Origin: Actinomycetes bacterium
Lineage (GTDB): Bacteria > Actinomycetota > Actinomycetes > JAHEKZ01
Reading direction: 5' to 3'
Assembly (NCBI GenBank): GCA_027118455.1
Contig: JAJAYZ010000076.1
Location: 1 to 48,851 of the forward strand
Length of the DNA stretch: 48,851 bases
Shown: one piece after another, positions 1 to 7,567 of the stretch
Numbering within the stretch: position 1 is the stretch's first letter
Layout of the letters: each line of letters opens with the position of its first letter
Position numbers and translations under genes: made by a program
The notes under the pieces: generated by a model
Databases searched by the model: none
Told to the model about the DNA's origin: nothing
What the model saw: the letters and a program-made list of their open reading frames with translations, nothing else

Positions 1-90
1 CCCCCGCCCCTCCCCCCCCCCCCCCCCCCCCCCCCGTGCGTTGTTGGGGGGGCCCGGGCGCGGGCCACCCCCCACCCCCCCCCCAAGGCA
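1..90. repeat. C-rich low-complexity contig edge
   Basis: The first 90 bases are dominated by long C runs interrupted by one G run. Nothing coding is visible. Such a stretch at the very start of a record is more likely an assembly or sequencing artefact than biology. Confidence 0.6.
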
Positions 91-158
91 AGGTCCGGTG
101 AATACCTGCCGCTGCGAGCCTTGACCTCATCAGGGCATCGACCCTGGAGGAGGCAGTG

Positions 159-419
159 ATGATGGGCTGGTACGACAACGGATGGATGAACGGCTTCGGG
201 ATGCTGATGATGCTCCTGATCTGGGGTGGACTGATCGCCCTCGGGATCTGGGCCGTCGCCCGGCTTACCCGTAGCTCCCCGACGGCTTCTCCGGTGGAGA
301 CGCCGCGACAGATCCTGGACCGCCGCTTCGCCGCGGGCGAGATCAACGCCGAAGAGTACGCCGAAACCCGGCACATCCTCGAAGGGCGCATCGCCACCGG
401 TTCGACGCCCCGAGCCTGA
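159..419 (+). CDS. SHOCT-domain small membrane protein
   Basis: An 86-residue protein with one N-terminal hydrophobic helix (roughly residues 14-33, rich in Met, Leu, Ile and Gly), a short Ser/Thr/Pro linker, and a C-terminal SHOCT motif (RQILDRRFAAGEINAEEY, then ILEGR). SHOCT domains are short oligomerisation modules at the C-terminus of many bacterial membrane proteins, and their molecular role is mostly unknown. The shine-dalgarno GGAGGAGG at 146-153 suits ATG 159 or ATG 162; GTG 156 is also in frame but close. The gene lies 52 bp ahead of a response regulator/histidine kinase pair on the same strand. This small SHOCT protein plus two-component pair is a frequent actinobacterial arrangement, so co-transcription is likely. 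Specific function unknown. Confidence 0.8.
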   Translation: MMGWYDNGWMNGFGMLMMLLIWGGLIALGIWAVARLTRSSPTASPVETPRQILDRRFAAGEINAEEYAETRHILEGRIATGSTPRA

Positions 420-432
420 GCGCGGCTACCGT

Positions 433-466
433 CAGGGTGTCCGCCCACGTGCGAGCACCCTGGAGG
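433..466 (+). promoter_or_regulatory. hairpin next to the response-regulator RBS
   Basis: CAGGGTG (433-439) and CACCCTG (456-462) form a perfect 7-bp stem with a 16-nt loop. The right arm runs directly into the GGAGG ribosome-binding site (462-466) of the response regulator at 472. It could modulate initiation or attenuate read-through from the SHOCT gene. Chance occurrence in GC-rich DNA is possible. Confidence 0.3.
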
Positions 467-471
467 AATCG

Positions 472-1179
472 GTGACCGACCCGCTGCGGGTCCTCGTCGT
501 CGACGACGAGGCCGCCTTGGCCCGGGTGGTTGCCAGTTACCTCGAGCGGGAGGGCTTCGACGTCGAACTCGCCCATGACGGTCCTGGCGCTGTGACGTCG
601 GCACGCGACTGGCACCCCGACCTGGTGGTCCTGGACGTGATGCTGCCCGGCTTCGACGGGGTGGAGGTCTGCCGGCAGATCCGCGGCTTCACCGACGCCT
701 ACATCATCATGCTGACCGCACGCGACGAGGAGGTCGACAAGGTCGTCGGACTGTCCGTCGGGGCCGACGACTACCTCATCAAACCGTTCTCCCCCCGAGA
801 GCTGATCGCCCGCGTCCGGGCCATGCTGCGCCGCCCCCGGATCGTCATTGGCTCCGCACCCCCCGGCCAAGAGGTTGCCCAGCTGCGCATCGGCGCCCTC
901 GCTGTGGATCCGATCGCCCGGACCGTCACCGTCGCCAACCGGCCGGTCGAGTTGACCCGCACCGAGTTCGACCTGCTCGCCGCCATGGCCGAGCGCCCGC
1001 ACGCCGCGTTCACCAGACGCCAGCTCATCGACGCCGTGTGGGGGGGCGACTGGTACGGCGACGAGCACGTCGTCGACGTCCACGTCGGCCACCTGCGACG
1101 CAAGCTCGGCGACGACGCCGCAGCCCCTGCCTACATCCGCACCGTCCGGGGAATCGGATACGGAATGGGGACCGGCTGA
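472..1179 (+). CDS. OmpR/PhoB-family response regulator
   Basis: 235 residues. The N-terminal receiver domain has the acidic pair D11/D12, phospho-acceptor Asp55 in VVLDVMLPG, Thr82 and Lys104 (LIKPFSP). The C-terminal winged-helix DNA-binding domain (about residues 135-233) carries the typical ELTRTEFDLLAAMAERP and DVHVGHLRRKLGDD segments. GTG 472 follows GGAGG by 5 nt. The stop codon overlaps the kinase start by one base (TGATG), so the two are translationally coupled and almost certainly form a cognate pair. The neighbouring SHOCT protein and BlaI/M56/UppP genes suggest an envelope or metal stress signal, but the sequence does not identify the ligand. Confidence 0.95.
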   Translation: MTDPLRVLVVDDEAALARVVASYLEREGFDVELAHDGPGAVTSARDWHPDLVVLDVMLPGFDGVEVCRQIRGFTDAYIIMLTARDEEVDKVVGLSVGADDYLIKPFSPRELIARVRAMLRRPRIVIGSAPPGQEVAQLRIGALAVDPIARTVTVANRPVELTRTEFDLLAAMAERPHAAFTRRQLIDAVWGGDWYGDEHVVDVHVGHLRRKLGDDAAAPAYIRTVRGIGYGMGTG

Positions 1180-2297
1180 TGCGCCGACCATCAGGGCTGG
1201 CCGGCCGGTTGATGACCGCGCAGGTTCTGGTGATCGGGATCGGCGCGCTCACCTTGATCGTGACAGCTGTCGTGGTCGCCCCGGGGTTGTTCTCCGAGCA
1301 CCTCGCACGGACCGGGGAGGACTCTCCTGAGGTCCAGCATCACGCCGAGCAGGCCTTCGCGTCGTCGTTCGCGATCTCCTTGCTGTTGGCCACACTGGCG
1401 TCGCTGGTCGCCGCCGGGCTGGTGTCCTGGTTTCTGGTGCGCCGGGTTGCTGATCCCGTGGCTCAGCTCGCCGACGCAGCCGACGCGGTCGCCGCTGGTG
1501 ACTATCGGGTGCAAGTCCCGCACACCGGTTTCAGCAGCGAAATCGTGCGCCTGTCCGACGCGTTCGACCACATGGCCACCCGGCTGGCTGACACCGAGAC
1601 GACCCGAACCAAGATGCTCGCCAACCTCGCCCACGAGGTGCGTACACCCCTGGCCACCCTCGAGGCCTACATCGACGGGATGGAAGACCGCGTCGTGCCC
1701 ACCGAGGCACAGTCCTGGCAAACCATGCGTGACCAGGTCGCCCGCCTTCGTCGTCTCGCGACCGACCTACGCGAAGCCGCAGCGGCCGAGGAACATGCAC
1801 TAGGGCTCGTCCTCGAGCCCGCTGACGCCGGGCAGCTCGCGGAGACCGCAGTGTCCGCCGCGCGACCCCGATACCAAACCAAAGGTGTGGCCCTCGAACT
1901 GGACATCCCCGATACCTCGGTGGGGGTCCACGCCGACCAGGAGCGCATGCAACAGGTACTGGCCAACCTGCTCGACAACGCCTTGCGCCACACCCCCCCA
2001 TGCGGACACGTCACCGTCCAGGTGACCGTCGGTGACCGTTCCGTACGCACCCAGGTCACCGACGACGGAGACGGCATCTCACCCGAAGAGCTCGAGGCCG
2101 TCTTCGACAGGTTCCACCGCGCAGACCCAGCGCGCGCAGTCACCGGCGGCGGGGGCAGCGGGCTGGGCCTGACCATCGCCCGCGCCATCGTCGTCGACCA
2201 CGGCGGCACCCTCGTAGCCCAGAGCACCGGTCATGGAGAGGGCGCCACCTTCACCGTCACTCTCCCCGCTGACCTCCACGACGCCCCGCGCGCCTGA
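1179..2297 (+). CDS. membrane sensor histidine kinase (HAMP, HisKA, HATPase)
   Basis: 372 residues from ATG 1179, which overlaps the regulator stop; the frame stays open further upstream but that stretch is an Arg-rich shadow of the regulator. Two membrane helices (about 12-36 and 64-87) flank a very short periplasmic loop of about 27 residues, so this is probably an intramembrane-type sensor. A HAMP linker follows (about 88-140). The HisKA motif NLAHEVRTPLA places the phospho-acceptor at His152. The ATPase domain shows the N box NLLDNALRH (263-271), the G1 box DDGDGI (295-300) and the G2 box GGGGSGLGL (323-331). All catalytic motifs are present. Confidence 0.95.
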   Translation: MRRPSGLAGRLMTAQVLVIGIGALTLIVTAVVVAPGLFSEHLARTGEDSPEVQHHAEQAFASSFAISLLLATLASLVAAGLVSWFLVRRVADPVAQLADAADAVAAGDYRVQVPHTGFSSEIVRLSDAFDHMATRLADTETTRTKMLANLAHEVRTPLATLEAYIDGMEDRVVPTEAQSWQTMRDQVARLRRLATDLREAAAAEEHALGLVLEPADAGQLAETAVSAARPRYQTKGVALELDIPDTSVGVHADQERMQQVLANLLDNALRHTPPCGHVTVQVTVGDRSVRTQVTDDGDGISPEELEAVFDRFHRADPARAVTGGGGSGLGLTIARAIVVDHGGTLVAQSTGHGEGATFTVTLPADLHDAPRA

Positions 2298-2307
2298 CGC
2301 GGTACCG

Positions 2308-2394
2308 ATGAACACCGACCCCGCCGCACGCGTCGCGAACCTGGCGCTGTGGACTGCCCTGGCGGCGCTACTCATCGACGTCTACAGCTACTGA
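2308..2394 (+). CDS. possible 28-residue single-helix peptide
   Basis: ATG at 2308, 10 bp after the kinase stop, opens a 28-codon frame ending with TGA at 2392-2394. It encodes a short polar head (MNTDPAARVAN) and a hydrophobic helix (LALWTALAALLIDVYSY). The compact design, position at the end of a kinase operon and single hydrophobic helix resemble small membrane regulators of kinases, but there is no clear ribosome-binding site and no family I recognise. Chance ORFs of this length are common. Confidence 0.25.
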   Translation: MNTDPAARVANLALWTALAALLIDVYSY

Positions 2395-2470
2395 CTTCGG
2401 GCGACACCCGCACACCGCCGGGCCATCAGCATTCGGTCACGATCGACAAGGACCGCCCGCGGCAGCGGGA

Positions 2471-3403
2471 CTACTGCTGTAGGTAGGACGCGTGGGCCCG
2501 CTCGAAGCGGTGCTCGGTCGTGAGGGCAGCGCCAAAGGCGCCAACCATCGTGACGAGTACCAGGGCTGCGGCCACGGCCAGGCTCAGCGGACGGGTAGGG
2601 GCCGGCGGCGCCATCAGGGCCTTGGCCCGCTGCGCGACCTGCGAGTCGCTCATCCCCAGTGCGAGGGTCCCACGGTGCGCCCGCTTGGCCTTCGCCGATT
2701 CCAGTCCGGCGCGCGCGACCGCCCGAGCGGCCAGGCGGCGGTCGCCAGTGGCTTGAGCCGCGTCTTCGTCGGCCCAACGTTCGGCGGACGTACGCACTAC
2801 GGCAGGGACCGCGCGACACAACGGGTTCGCTGCTGCCGCCAATGTTGCGAGGGCTACGTAGGCGTGGTGTCGATGGCGCAAATGGGAGGCTTCGTGAGCC
2901 AGCAAGACCTGTTGTTCATCCGCATCGAGAACTCCGAGCATGCCGCTGGTGACCACGATGTGGCCACCACGCCATCCAGGAAGCGCATAGGCGTCGGGTT
3001 CGGGGTCGTCGACGACGACCAGTTGACCGGTGAACGGGGGGAACCGACGGCAGGCAGCAGCCGACGACCAGAGGTCACCGGCAAGGGCAGCACTGCGACG
3101 AATCACCAGGACGACCACGGCCAGCAGAACCAGGCAGCAAGCGAGCCCGCAGGCGACGGGCACCGGGTCGTCGCTGTTGAAGCTTCCGGCCGACCATCGG
3201 CCGACGCGGGCAATGGTCGGGATCTGGGTCACGAAGTCGAAGCAGACGATGCACAGGACGAAGCCACTCGCCAACGTGGTGACGAACGCGGCAACGCCGA
3301 TCAGCCGGGTAGCCGTACAGGGAGCCAAGCCGCGGGCGACCAACGGGCTCGTGACACCGATCATCGCGTTGGACACAAGCACTACCACCAAAAAGGTGAG
3401 CAT
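2471..3403 (-). CDS. M56 (BlaR1/MecR1-like) membrane metalloprotease
   Basis: About 310 residues. Several N-terminal hydrophobic helices (roughly the first 20 residues, 35-60 and 85-105) precede a cytoplasmic zinc metalloprotease domain with HEASH near residues 170-174, followed by a region containing AERWADEDAA that likely supplies the third zinc ligand. One further hydrophobic helix lies near the C-terminus. There is no penicillin-binding sensor domain, so this is the short M56 form found beside BlaI-like repressors in actinobacteria. ATG 3403 overlaps the repressor stop (TGATG on this strand); a TTG one codon upstream is the alternative. By analogy it should cleave or inactivate the adjacent repressor after an envelope signal. 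Confidence 0.9.
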   Translation of the reverse strand: MLTFLVVVLVSNAMIGVTSPLVARGLAPCTATRLIGVAAFVTTLASGFVLCIVCFDFVTQIPTIARVGRWSAGSFNSDDPVPVACGLACCLVLLAVVVLVIRRSAALAGDLWSSAAACRRFPPFTGQLVVVDDPEPDAYALPGWRGGHIVVTSGMLGVLDADEQQVLLAHEASHLRHRHHAYVALATLAAAANPLCRAVPAVVRTSAERWADEDAAQATGDRRLAARAVARAGLESAKAKRAHRGTLALGMSDSQVAQRAKALMAPPAPTRPLSLAVAAALVLVTMVGAFGAALTTEHRFERAHASYLQQ

Positions 3404-3804
3404 CAACTGACCCCGGCAGGAGGCGGTTCGTCACTGAGCTGACGGAGCAGCTCGGCCAAGAAACGCTCGTCCTCCGGTTCAAGCTCTGAGACGAACCGGT
3501 TCAAGGCGACACTGCGATCCGAGCCTGCGTTCAGCGCTTTGTGCATGCGGCGGGCCGTCACTGCCGCATCAATCGCCAGGCTGTCACCGGTGAGCCGGTA
3601 GACGTACGCACGGCCAGTGAGCTCGCGCACCAGCGCGCCTTTCTCGTGCAGCCGTCCGAGCGTGGTCATGACCGTGGTGTAGGCGAGGCTGCTGACGATG
3701 GCGGTGTTGACCTGCCGGGCCGTCATCGGACCATCAGTGGCGGCAAGGCAGGCGAGGACCTCCGCCTCCAACGCGCCACGTTCGCGTCGGTCGCCAGCGC
3801 TCAT
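3403..3804 (-). CDS. BlaI/MecI/CopY-family transcriptional repressor
   Basis: A small winged-helix repressor with the family pattern GALEAEVLACL, PMTARQVNTAI, AYTTVMTTLGRLHEKGAL and AYVYRL, followed by a helical dimerisation tail (MHKALNA, ELEPEDERFLAELLRQL). ATG 3804 gives about 133 residues; an in-frame ATG at 3819 would lie only 5 bp from the operator and add five residues. It is translationally coupled to the M56 protease, the classic BlaI-BlaR1 arrangement. A matching dyad operator lies immediately upstream, implying autorepression and probable control of the divergent uppP-dedA genes. Confidence 0.9.
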   Translation of the reverse strand: MSAGDRRERGALEAEVLACLAATDGPMTARQVNTAIVSSLAYTTVMTTLGRLHEKGALVRELTGRAYVYRLTGDSLAIDAAVTARRMHKALNAGSDRSVALNRFVSELEPEDERFLAELLRQLSDEPPPAGVS

Positions 3805-3823
3805 CGTCGTCCCATCCATCCGC

Positions 3824-3845
3824 TACTATCGAAGTAGTAGTACTA
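3824..3845. promoter_or_regulatory. BlaI-type dyad operator
   Basis: TACTATCGAAGTAGTA (3824-3839) is an inverted repeat TACTA-N6-TAGTA. It is overlapped by a second perfect 8-bp palindrome TAGTACTA (3838-3845). BlaI/MecI repressors bind TACTA/TGTA-containing dyads of this form. It lies between the divergent repressor gene and uppP and is AT-rich against its surroundings. Assignment is by motif and position only. Confidence 0.75.
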
Positions 3846-3951
3846 TTACCCGTTCGACGATACCGGCTCAAGCCCTGACCTCCGTCATTGGCGGCCCCAG
3901 TGCCGTCACCCACCTCCACTGCAGTCAGTAGACCCAGCCGGGAGCAGCCGC

Positions 3952-4896
3952 ATGGACTCGATCACCTATCTGCAGGCCATCGTGATCGGGATCCTGCAAG
4001 GCGTCACGGAGTTGTTCCCGATCTCCAGCCTCGGCCACTCGGTGCTGCTGCCGGCCTGGTTGGGCGGAGACTGGTCGCACCTAGTCACCGAGTACGGGAC
4101 GAAGGAGAGCGGCCAAAGTCCGTATCTGGCCTTCATCGTCGCCCTACACGTCGCCACCGCACTGGCCCTGTTGTGGTTCTACCGACGCGACTGGGTCGAC
4201 ATCATCGGCGGCTTCTTCACCACCCTGCGGACCCGGACAATCCAAACCTCGACGGAGCGGCTGGCCTGGCTGATTGTTATCGCGACGATCCCCGTTGGCA
4301 TCACCGGGCTGGCCCTCGAACACGCCTTCCGGGTCCTGTTCGCCAAACCAGCCGCGGCGGGAGCGTTCCTGACCCTGAACGGGCTGATCCTGCTGGCCGG
4401 TGAGATGCTGCGCCGACGAGCTGACGCGCGCGCGCTGGCCCACGTGGGCTCGGAGACACCGTCGGAGCTCCTCGACGAGGAGATCCACCACCCGGTCTAC
4501 GGCGGACCGAACCGCAAGCTGGAGACCTTGGGCTACGGCGAGGCCGCCATCATCGGGACGTTCCAGACCTTTGCGCTCCTCGCGGGAATCTCCCGCTCAG
4601 GCATCACCATGGTCGGCGGGCTCGTTCGCGGCCTGGACCACGAGGACGCAGCCAAGTTCTCCTTCCTGCTCGCGACCCCAGTGATCTTTGCTGCCGGGCT
4701 CCTGAAGGTCCCTTCACTGCTCGGGCCGGCCGGCGCCGACATCCACGGCCAGGTCCTGGTCGGCGCGATCGCCGCCGGACTCTCGGCCTACGCCAGCGTC
4801 CGATTCCTCACCAAGTACTTCACCACGCGGACCCTGACCCCCTTCGCGATCTACTGCCTCGTCGCCGGGATCGCCTCCGTCATCAAGTTCGCCTAG
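3952..4896 (+). CDS. uppP: undecaprenyl-diphosphatase, UppP/BacA family
   Basis: 314 residues, polytopic. UppP converts undecaprenyl pyrophosphate to the monophosphate carrier used for peptidoglycan, and its overproduction gives bacitracin resistance. The first catalytic region reads GVTELFPISSLGHS (E20, S25, S26, H29) and the second AGISRSGITM (S214, R215, S216). These match BacA motifs but vary from the usual TEFLPVSSTGH and PGTSRSG, so this belongs to the SSLGH subgroup. GGGAG upstream of ATG 3952 is a suitable ribosome-binding site. It is followed after 16 bp by a DedA-family gene, and the BlaI operator lies 107 bp upstream. Confidence 0.92.
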   Translation: MDSITYLQAIVIGILQGVTELFPISSLGHSVLLPAWLGGDWSHLVTEYGTKESGQSPYLAFIVALHVATALALLWFYRRDWVDIIGGFFTTLRTRTIQTSTERLAWLIVIATIPVGITGLALEHAFRVLFAKPAAAGAFLTLNGLILLAGEMLRRRADARALAHVGSETPSELLDEEIHHPVYGGPNRKLETLGYGEAAIIGTFQTFALLAGISRSGITMVGGLVRGLDHEDAAKFSFLLATPVIFAAGLLKVPSLLGPAGADIHGQVLVGAIAAGLSAYASVRFLTKYFTTRTLTPFAIYCLVAGIASVIKFA

Positions 4897-4912
4897 CCGC
4901 ACAGCGGAAACC

Positions 4913-5557
4913 ATGACCGGCTTCCTCGACCACCTACTGAACGCCAACGCTTGGATCGTCTACACCGTCGTCGGGCTTCTCGTCTTCGCCGAAGATGCGC
5001 TCTTCGTCGGATTCGTCCTGCCAGGGGAGACCGCAGCCGTGCTCGGCGGCGTCGCAGCCAGTCGCGGCCACGTCAACCTGGCCGTGATGTGCGCCGTCGT
5101 CGTGGTCGCGGCGATCGTCGGCGACAGTGTCGGCTACGAAGTGGGCCGACACTACGGCGACCGCATCCTGAGAAATCGGCTCCTCACCAAACACCAGAAG
5201 CGTCTGGCAGACGCCCAAGACCTGCTCGCGCGACGCGGCGGCGCAGCAGTCTTCCTCGGCCGATTCGTCGCGTTCTTCCGCGCCGTAATGCCAGCACTCG
5301 CCGGGTCCGCACGCATGGCCTACCCGAAGTTCCTCGCCTACAACGCTGCTGGCGGATTTGCCTGGGGCATCGCCTTCGTCCTGCTCGGCTACTTCGCCGG
5401 AAATTCCTACGCCCGCATCGAGCAGACCGTAGGTCGTGGCGCCGCCGTCGTTGTGGCCCTCATCGCGGTCTCCGCGCTACTCGTCTGGAGGATCCGGCTG
5501 GCTCGATCCGAACGCCAGGCCGAGGAGTCAGAAAGCTCAGCACCGCCAGATCCCTGA
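4913..5557 (+). CDS. DedA-family membrane protein
   Basis: 214 residues with several hydrophobic segments and DedA signatures: FAEDALFVGFVLPGET near residues 25-40, GDSVGYEVGRHYG (70-82), and FLGRFVAFFRAVMPALAG with R117 and R123, which correspond to essential family arginines. DedA proteins include undecaprenyl-phosphate flippases (UptA type) and proton-coupled transporters. Its position directly behind uppP suggests the pair dephosphorylates the lipid carrier and returns it across the membrane. That coupling is inferred from context. Confidence 0.9.
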   Translation: MTGFLDHLLNANAWIVYTVVGLLVFAEDALFVGFVLPGETAAVLGGVAASRGHVNLAVMCAVVVVAAIVGDSVGYEVGRHYGDRILRNRLLTKHQKRLADAQDLLARRGGAAVFLGRFVAFFRAVMPALAGSARMAYPKFLAYNAAGGFAWGIAFVLLGYFAGNSYARIEQTVGRGAAVVVALIAVSALLVWRIRLARSERQAEESESSAPPDP

Positions 5558-5984
5558 GCCAGCCCTGGGCAGCGCTGCAACGGACCAACCCATCCGTAGC
5601 CCTGAGTTCGACGTTCGACGTTCGGCGAGCGCCGACCCGCCAGCACGGTCGCGCGATCCGTACGGCCGAAGCGACCTACCCAGGGTCGAGGCACACCTTG
5701 GTGTCTGCGATATCGGCGTTGGCGGCTCAACCCGAGCAGAACGCGCGCTCGGGACGCGAGGCCGCACCACACGGCACGTCCGTTCTACCCGGCTAGGGCG
5801 CCAACCTCGATCGACTCGCCCCCGTGCAATTACGTCCCAAGATCATCGTTCCGGACTTGGTCGACCACAACGCCGAACGCTGACGAAAGGAACCCCGTTG
5901 CCACAGCCGCCGTCTTGCCCCACCAATATGCACTCCAAATGCCGGATCTAGTGCAGGTGGGTTGCTCTTGACTCGCGCAGATCT
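5558..5984. other. 427-bp gap with no gene recognised
   Basis: Reading frames here are short or have an atypical composition. A short tandem TTCGACG repeat occurs near 5608-5622. The region leads into a toxin-antitoxin locus whose antitoxin N-terminus looks altered, so part of this may be decayed sequence. Confidence 0.5.
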
Positions 5985-6266
5985 GTGCATCGATGTGCCA
6001 CGGCCCGCGTCGCACCTGTGACGGGTCCCGGTTGCCTCACGCATGAACGCGTCCACGTCACCCGCAACGGACGCGAGTACGTCGTGCTGCTCTCAGCGGA
6101 GGACCTGAACTCCCTCGAAGCAACCCTCGAGCTCCTCAGCGACCCCGCCGCGATGCAACGGGTTCGCGAAGCGGACGCCGCCGTCGCGGCCGGCGACCTC
6201 ACCGCCGCGGACGAAATGGCGCAACGCATGGATGAACGGCGACAGCGCGAGCGTCGTGACCACTGA
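5985..6266 (+). CDS. Phd/YefM-type antitoxin, N-terminus atypical
   Basis: About 93 residues from GTG 5985. The middle is typical of actinobacterial Phd/YefM antitoxins (THERVHVTRNGREYVVLLS, then AEDLNSLEATLELL), followed by an acidic toxin-neutralising helix ending RMDERRQRERR. In relatives the THERV segment is preceded by about 25 residues with a LAELVDEV-like helix. Here it is preceded by an unrelated 18-residue Cys/Pro/Gly-rich stretch, so the DNA-binding N-terminus is missing, frameshifted or replaced. It overlaps the toxin gene, as expected for a co-translated pair. Start uncertain. Confidence 0.75.
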   Translation: MHRCATARVAPVTGPGCLTHERVHVTRNGREYVVLLSAEDLNSLEATLELLSDPAAMQRVREADAAVAAGDLTAADEMAQRMDERRQRERRDH

Positions 6267-6546
6267 ACGACCCGACGAAACGCTCTACACCATCGTCCTC
6301 GCCCCTGGCACACGCCGAGCCCTCACCGACTCGCTCCCCGCCGGCCCTACGTTCGCCGCATGGGAGTTCATCCAGAGGCCGCTCACGACACGACCACACG
6401 CGGTGGGCACGCGACTCCGCGCCCCTTTCGAAGGCCTGCGGCAGGCCCGTCGGGGCGAGTACCGAGTCCGCTATCGCATCGACGACACCAACCACCGCGT
6501 CATCGTTCTCGTCATCGACCACCGACGAGATGCCTACCGAGCCTGA
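6256..6546 (+). CDS. RelE/ParE-like toxin
   Basis: About 96 residues from GTG 6256 (an in-frame ATG lies at 6232). The core has RelE-family features: LAPGTRRAL near the N-terminus, KRLRAPFEGL-like text (TRLRAPFEGLRQARRGEYRV), then RYRIDDTNHRVIVLVIDHRRDAY, the usual beta-hairpin with a terminal HRRDAY motif. RelE toxins cleave mRNA at the ribosome. It overlaps the antitoxin stop by 11 bp. The insertion LPAGPTFAAWEFIQRPL is somewhat longer than usual. All conserved basic residues seem present, so it may be active. Confidence 0.8.
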   Translation: MTTERPDETLYTIVLAPGTRRALTDSLPAGPTFAAWEFIQRPLTTRPHAVGTRLRAPFEGLRQARRGEYRVRYRIDDTNHRVIVLVIDHRRDAYRA

Positions 6547-6604
6547 GACCAGCAGTAGCACTCGTCTTGCACAGGGTGCGGCCCGCCTACGGCAGGATGT
6601 TCTG

Positions 6605-7105
6605 ATGGTTACCACGCACCAGCTAAAGATCACGCTGAAGGGGGTCGCGCCTCCGATCTGGCGGCGGCTGCTCGTGCCGTCTGAATACACCCTGACCCAA
6701 GTCCGCGAAGTGCTGCTGACCGGGATGGGCTGGTCCGGCTACCACCTGTACTCCTTCCGGATCGGCCGCACGGCCTACCTGGAAATCGACGAGGACTGGC
6801 CCGGCGATCGGTTCCTCTTCGAGTACGACTTTGGGGATGGCTGGGAACACCAGGTGGTGGTCGAGGATGTGCTCCCGGTTGCGAGCCGGTCGAGACCGTT
6901 CTGCCTGGCCGGGCGGCGAGCTTGCCCACCCGAGGACGTCGGCGGCCCGTGGGGATACGCCGCCTTCCTCGACGCCATCGGCGACCCTAAGCACGAGCGG
7001 CACGACGAGTTACTGGAGTGGATCGGCGGCAACTTCGACCCGACCGCATTCGACGCAGCCGAGGTCGACCAGATCTTCGCAACCCTCGCCGACTCGTCTC
7101 GGTGA
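6605..7105 (+). CDS. pRiA4b ORF-3-like protein
   Basis: 166 residues. It matches the PRiA4_ORF3 family, first noted on an Agrobacterium plasmid: LKITLKGVAPPIWRRLLVP at the N-terminus, GWSGYHLYSFRIG, the hallmark YDFGDGWEHQVVVE, CLAGRRACPPEDVGGPWGY and a terminal EWIGGNFDPTAFD. The family is scattered on plasmids and islands and its function is unknown. The segment between FRIG and YDFGD is a little shorter than usual. ATG 6605 is preferred over an upstream frame extension because the family begins at this conserved point. It follows the toxin gene by 58 bp. Confidence 0.85.
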   Translation: MVTTHQLKITLKGVAPPIWRRLLVPSEYTLTQVREVLLTGMGWSGYHLYSFRIGRTAYLEIDEDWPGDRFLFEYDFGDGWEHQVVVEDVLPVASRSRPFCLAGRRACPPEDVGGPWGYAAFLDAIGDPKHERHDELLEWIGGNFDPTAFDAAEVDQIFATLADSSR

Positions 7106-7279
7106 CCCCTCTTCAGTTGATCGGTGGATCGAGCCGCTACGTCCCCAGGACTGAGACATCGGGACACGATCTGGCGATTCTGCCCTGGTCACGTCCGGCC
7201 TCGTGTTGTACCTAGGGCCGTTCGCGGTCAGCTTTGCGTTGGTGCTGGTTGGGCTATGACGCGATCAGTTCCGGGGCGG

Positions 7280-7567
7280 CTACCTCACTTGTTCGGGTTG
7301 GTGTCTTCGGCGGTGATCTGGGCCATGGACGGCCAGAACAGGTAGCGGGTGAAAGCTTAGGAGCCAGTGAGAGAGATCCTCTGCCCAGTAGATGTCTGCA
7401 TTGCCGTCCAAAAGGACGAGTGCAACAGTTAAATCCTTCGTCGGGTCAGTGACCGGCAGGAAGTTCTCTTCCATCGAGACGAAAAAGCTGATCGGCCCTT
7501 GAGTGTTGGCTGGGAACGAGACCGCTGTCCCGGGGTCGGTCCAGCCTGACCCGTCCTGGGGCTGTCG
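7280..7567 (-). pseudogene. remnant of a secreted protein C-terminus
   Basis: On the minus strand, one frame reads PQDGSGWTDPGTAVSF, then FFVSMEENFLPVTDPTKDL, then VALVLLDGNADIYWAEDL, which looks like the C-terminal beta-rich part of a real protein ending in a YWAE motif. It has no start codon or N-terminal half: upstream, in a different frame, it abuts an unrelated membrane-protein N-terminus. A different minus-strand frame at 7285-7356 reads AFTRYLFWPSMAQITAEDTN then PNK and a stop, resembling another orphan C-terminus. Together these suggest a mosaic of decayed genes. Confidence 0.4.

Noticed and set aside
2492..3442. Plus-strand frame opposite the M56 gene
   Set aside because: Gln/Gly/Arg-rich composition and no motif, whereas the minus strand has the HEASH metalloprotease.
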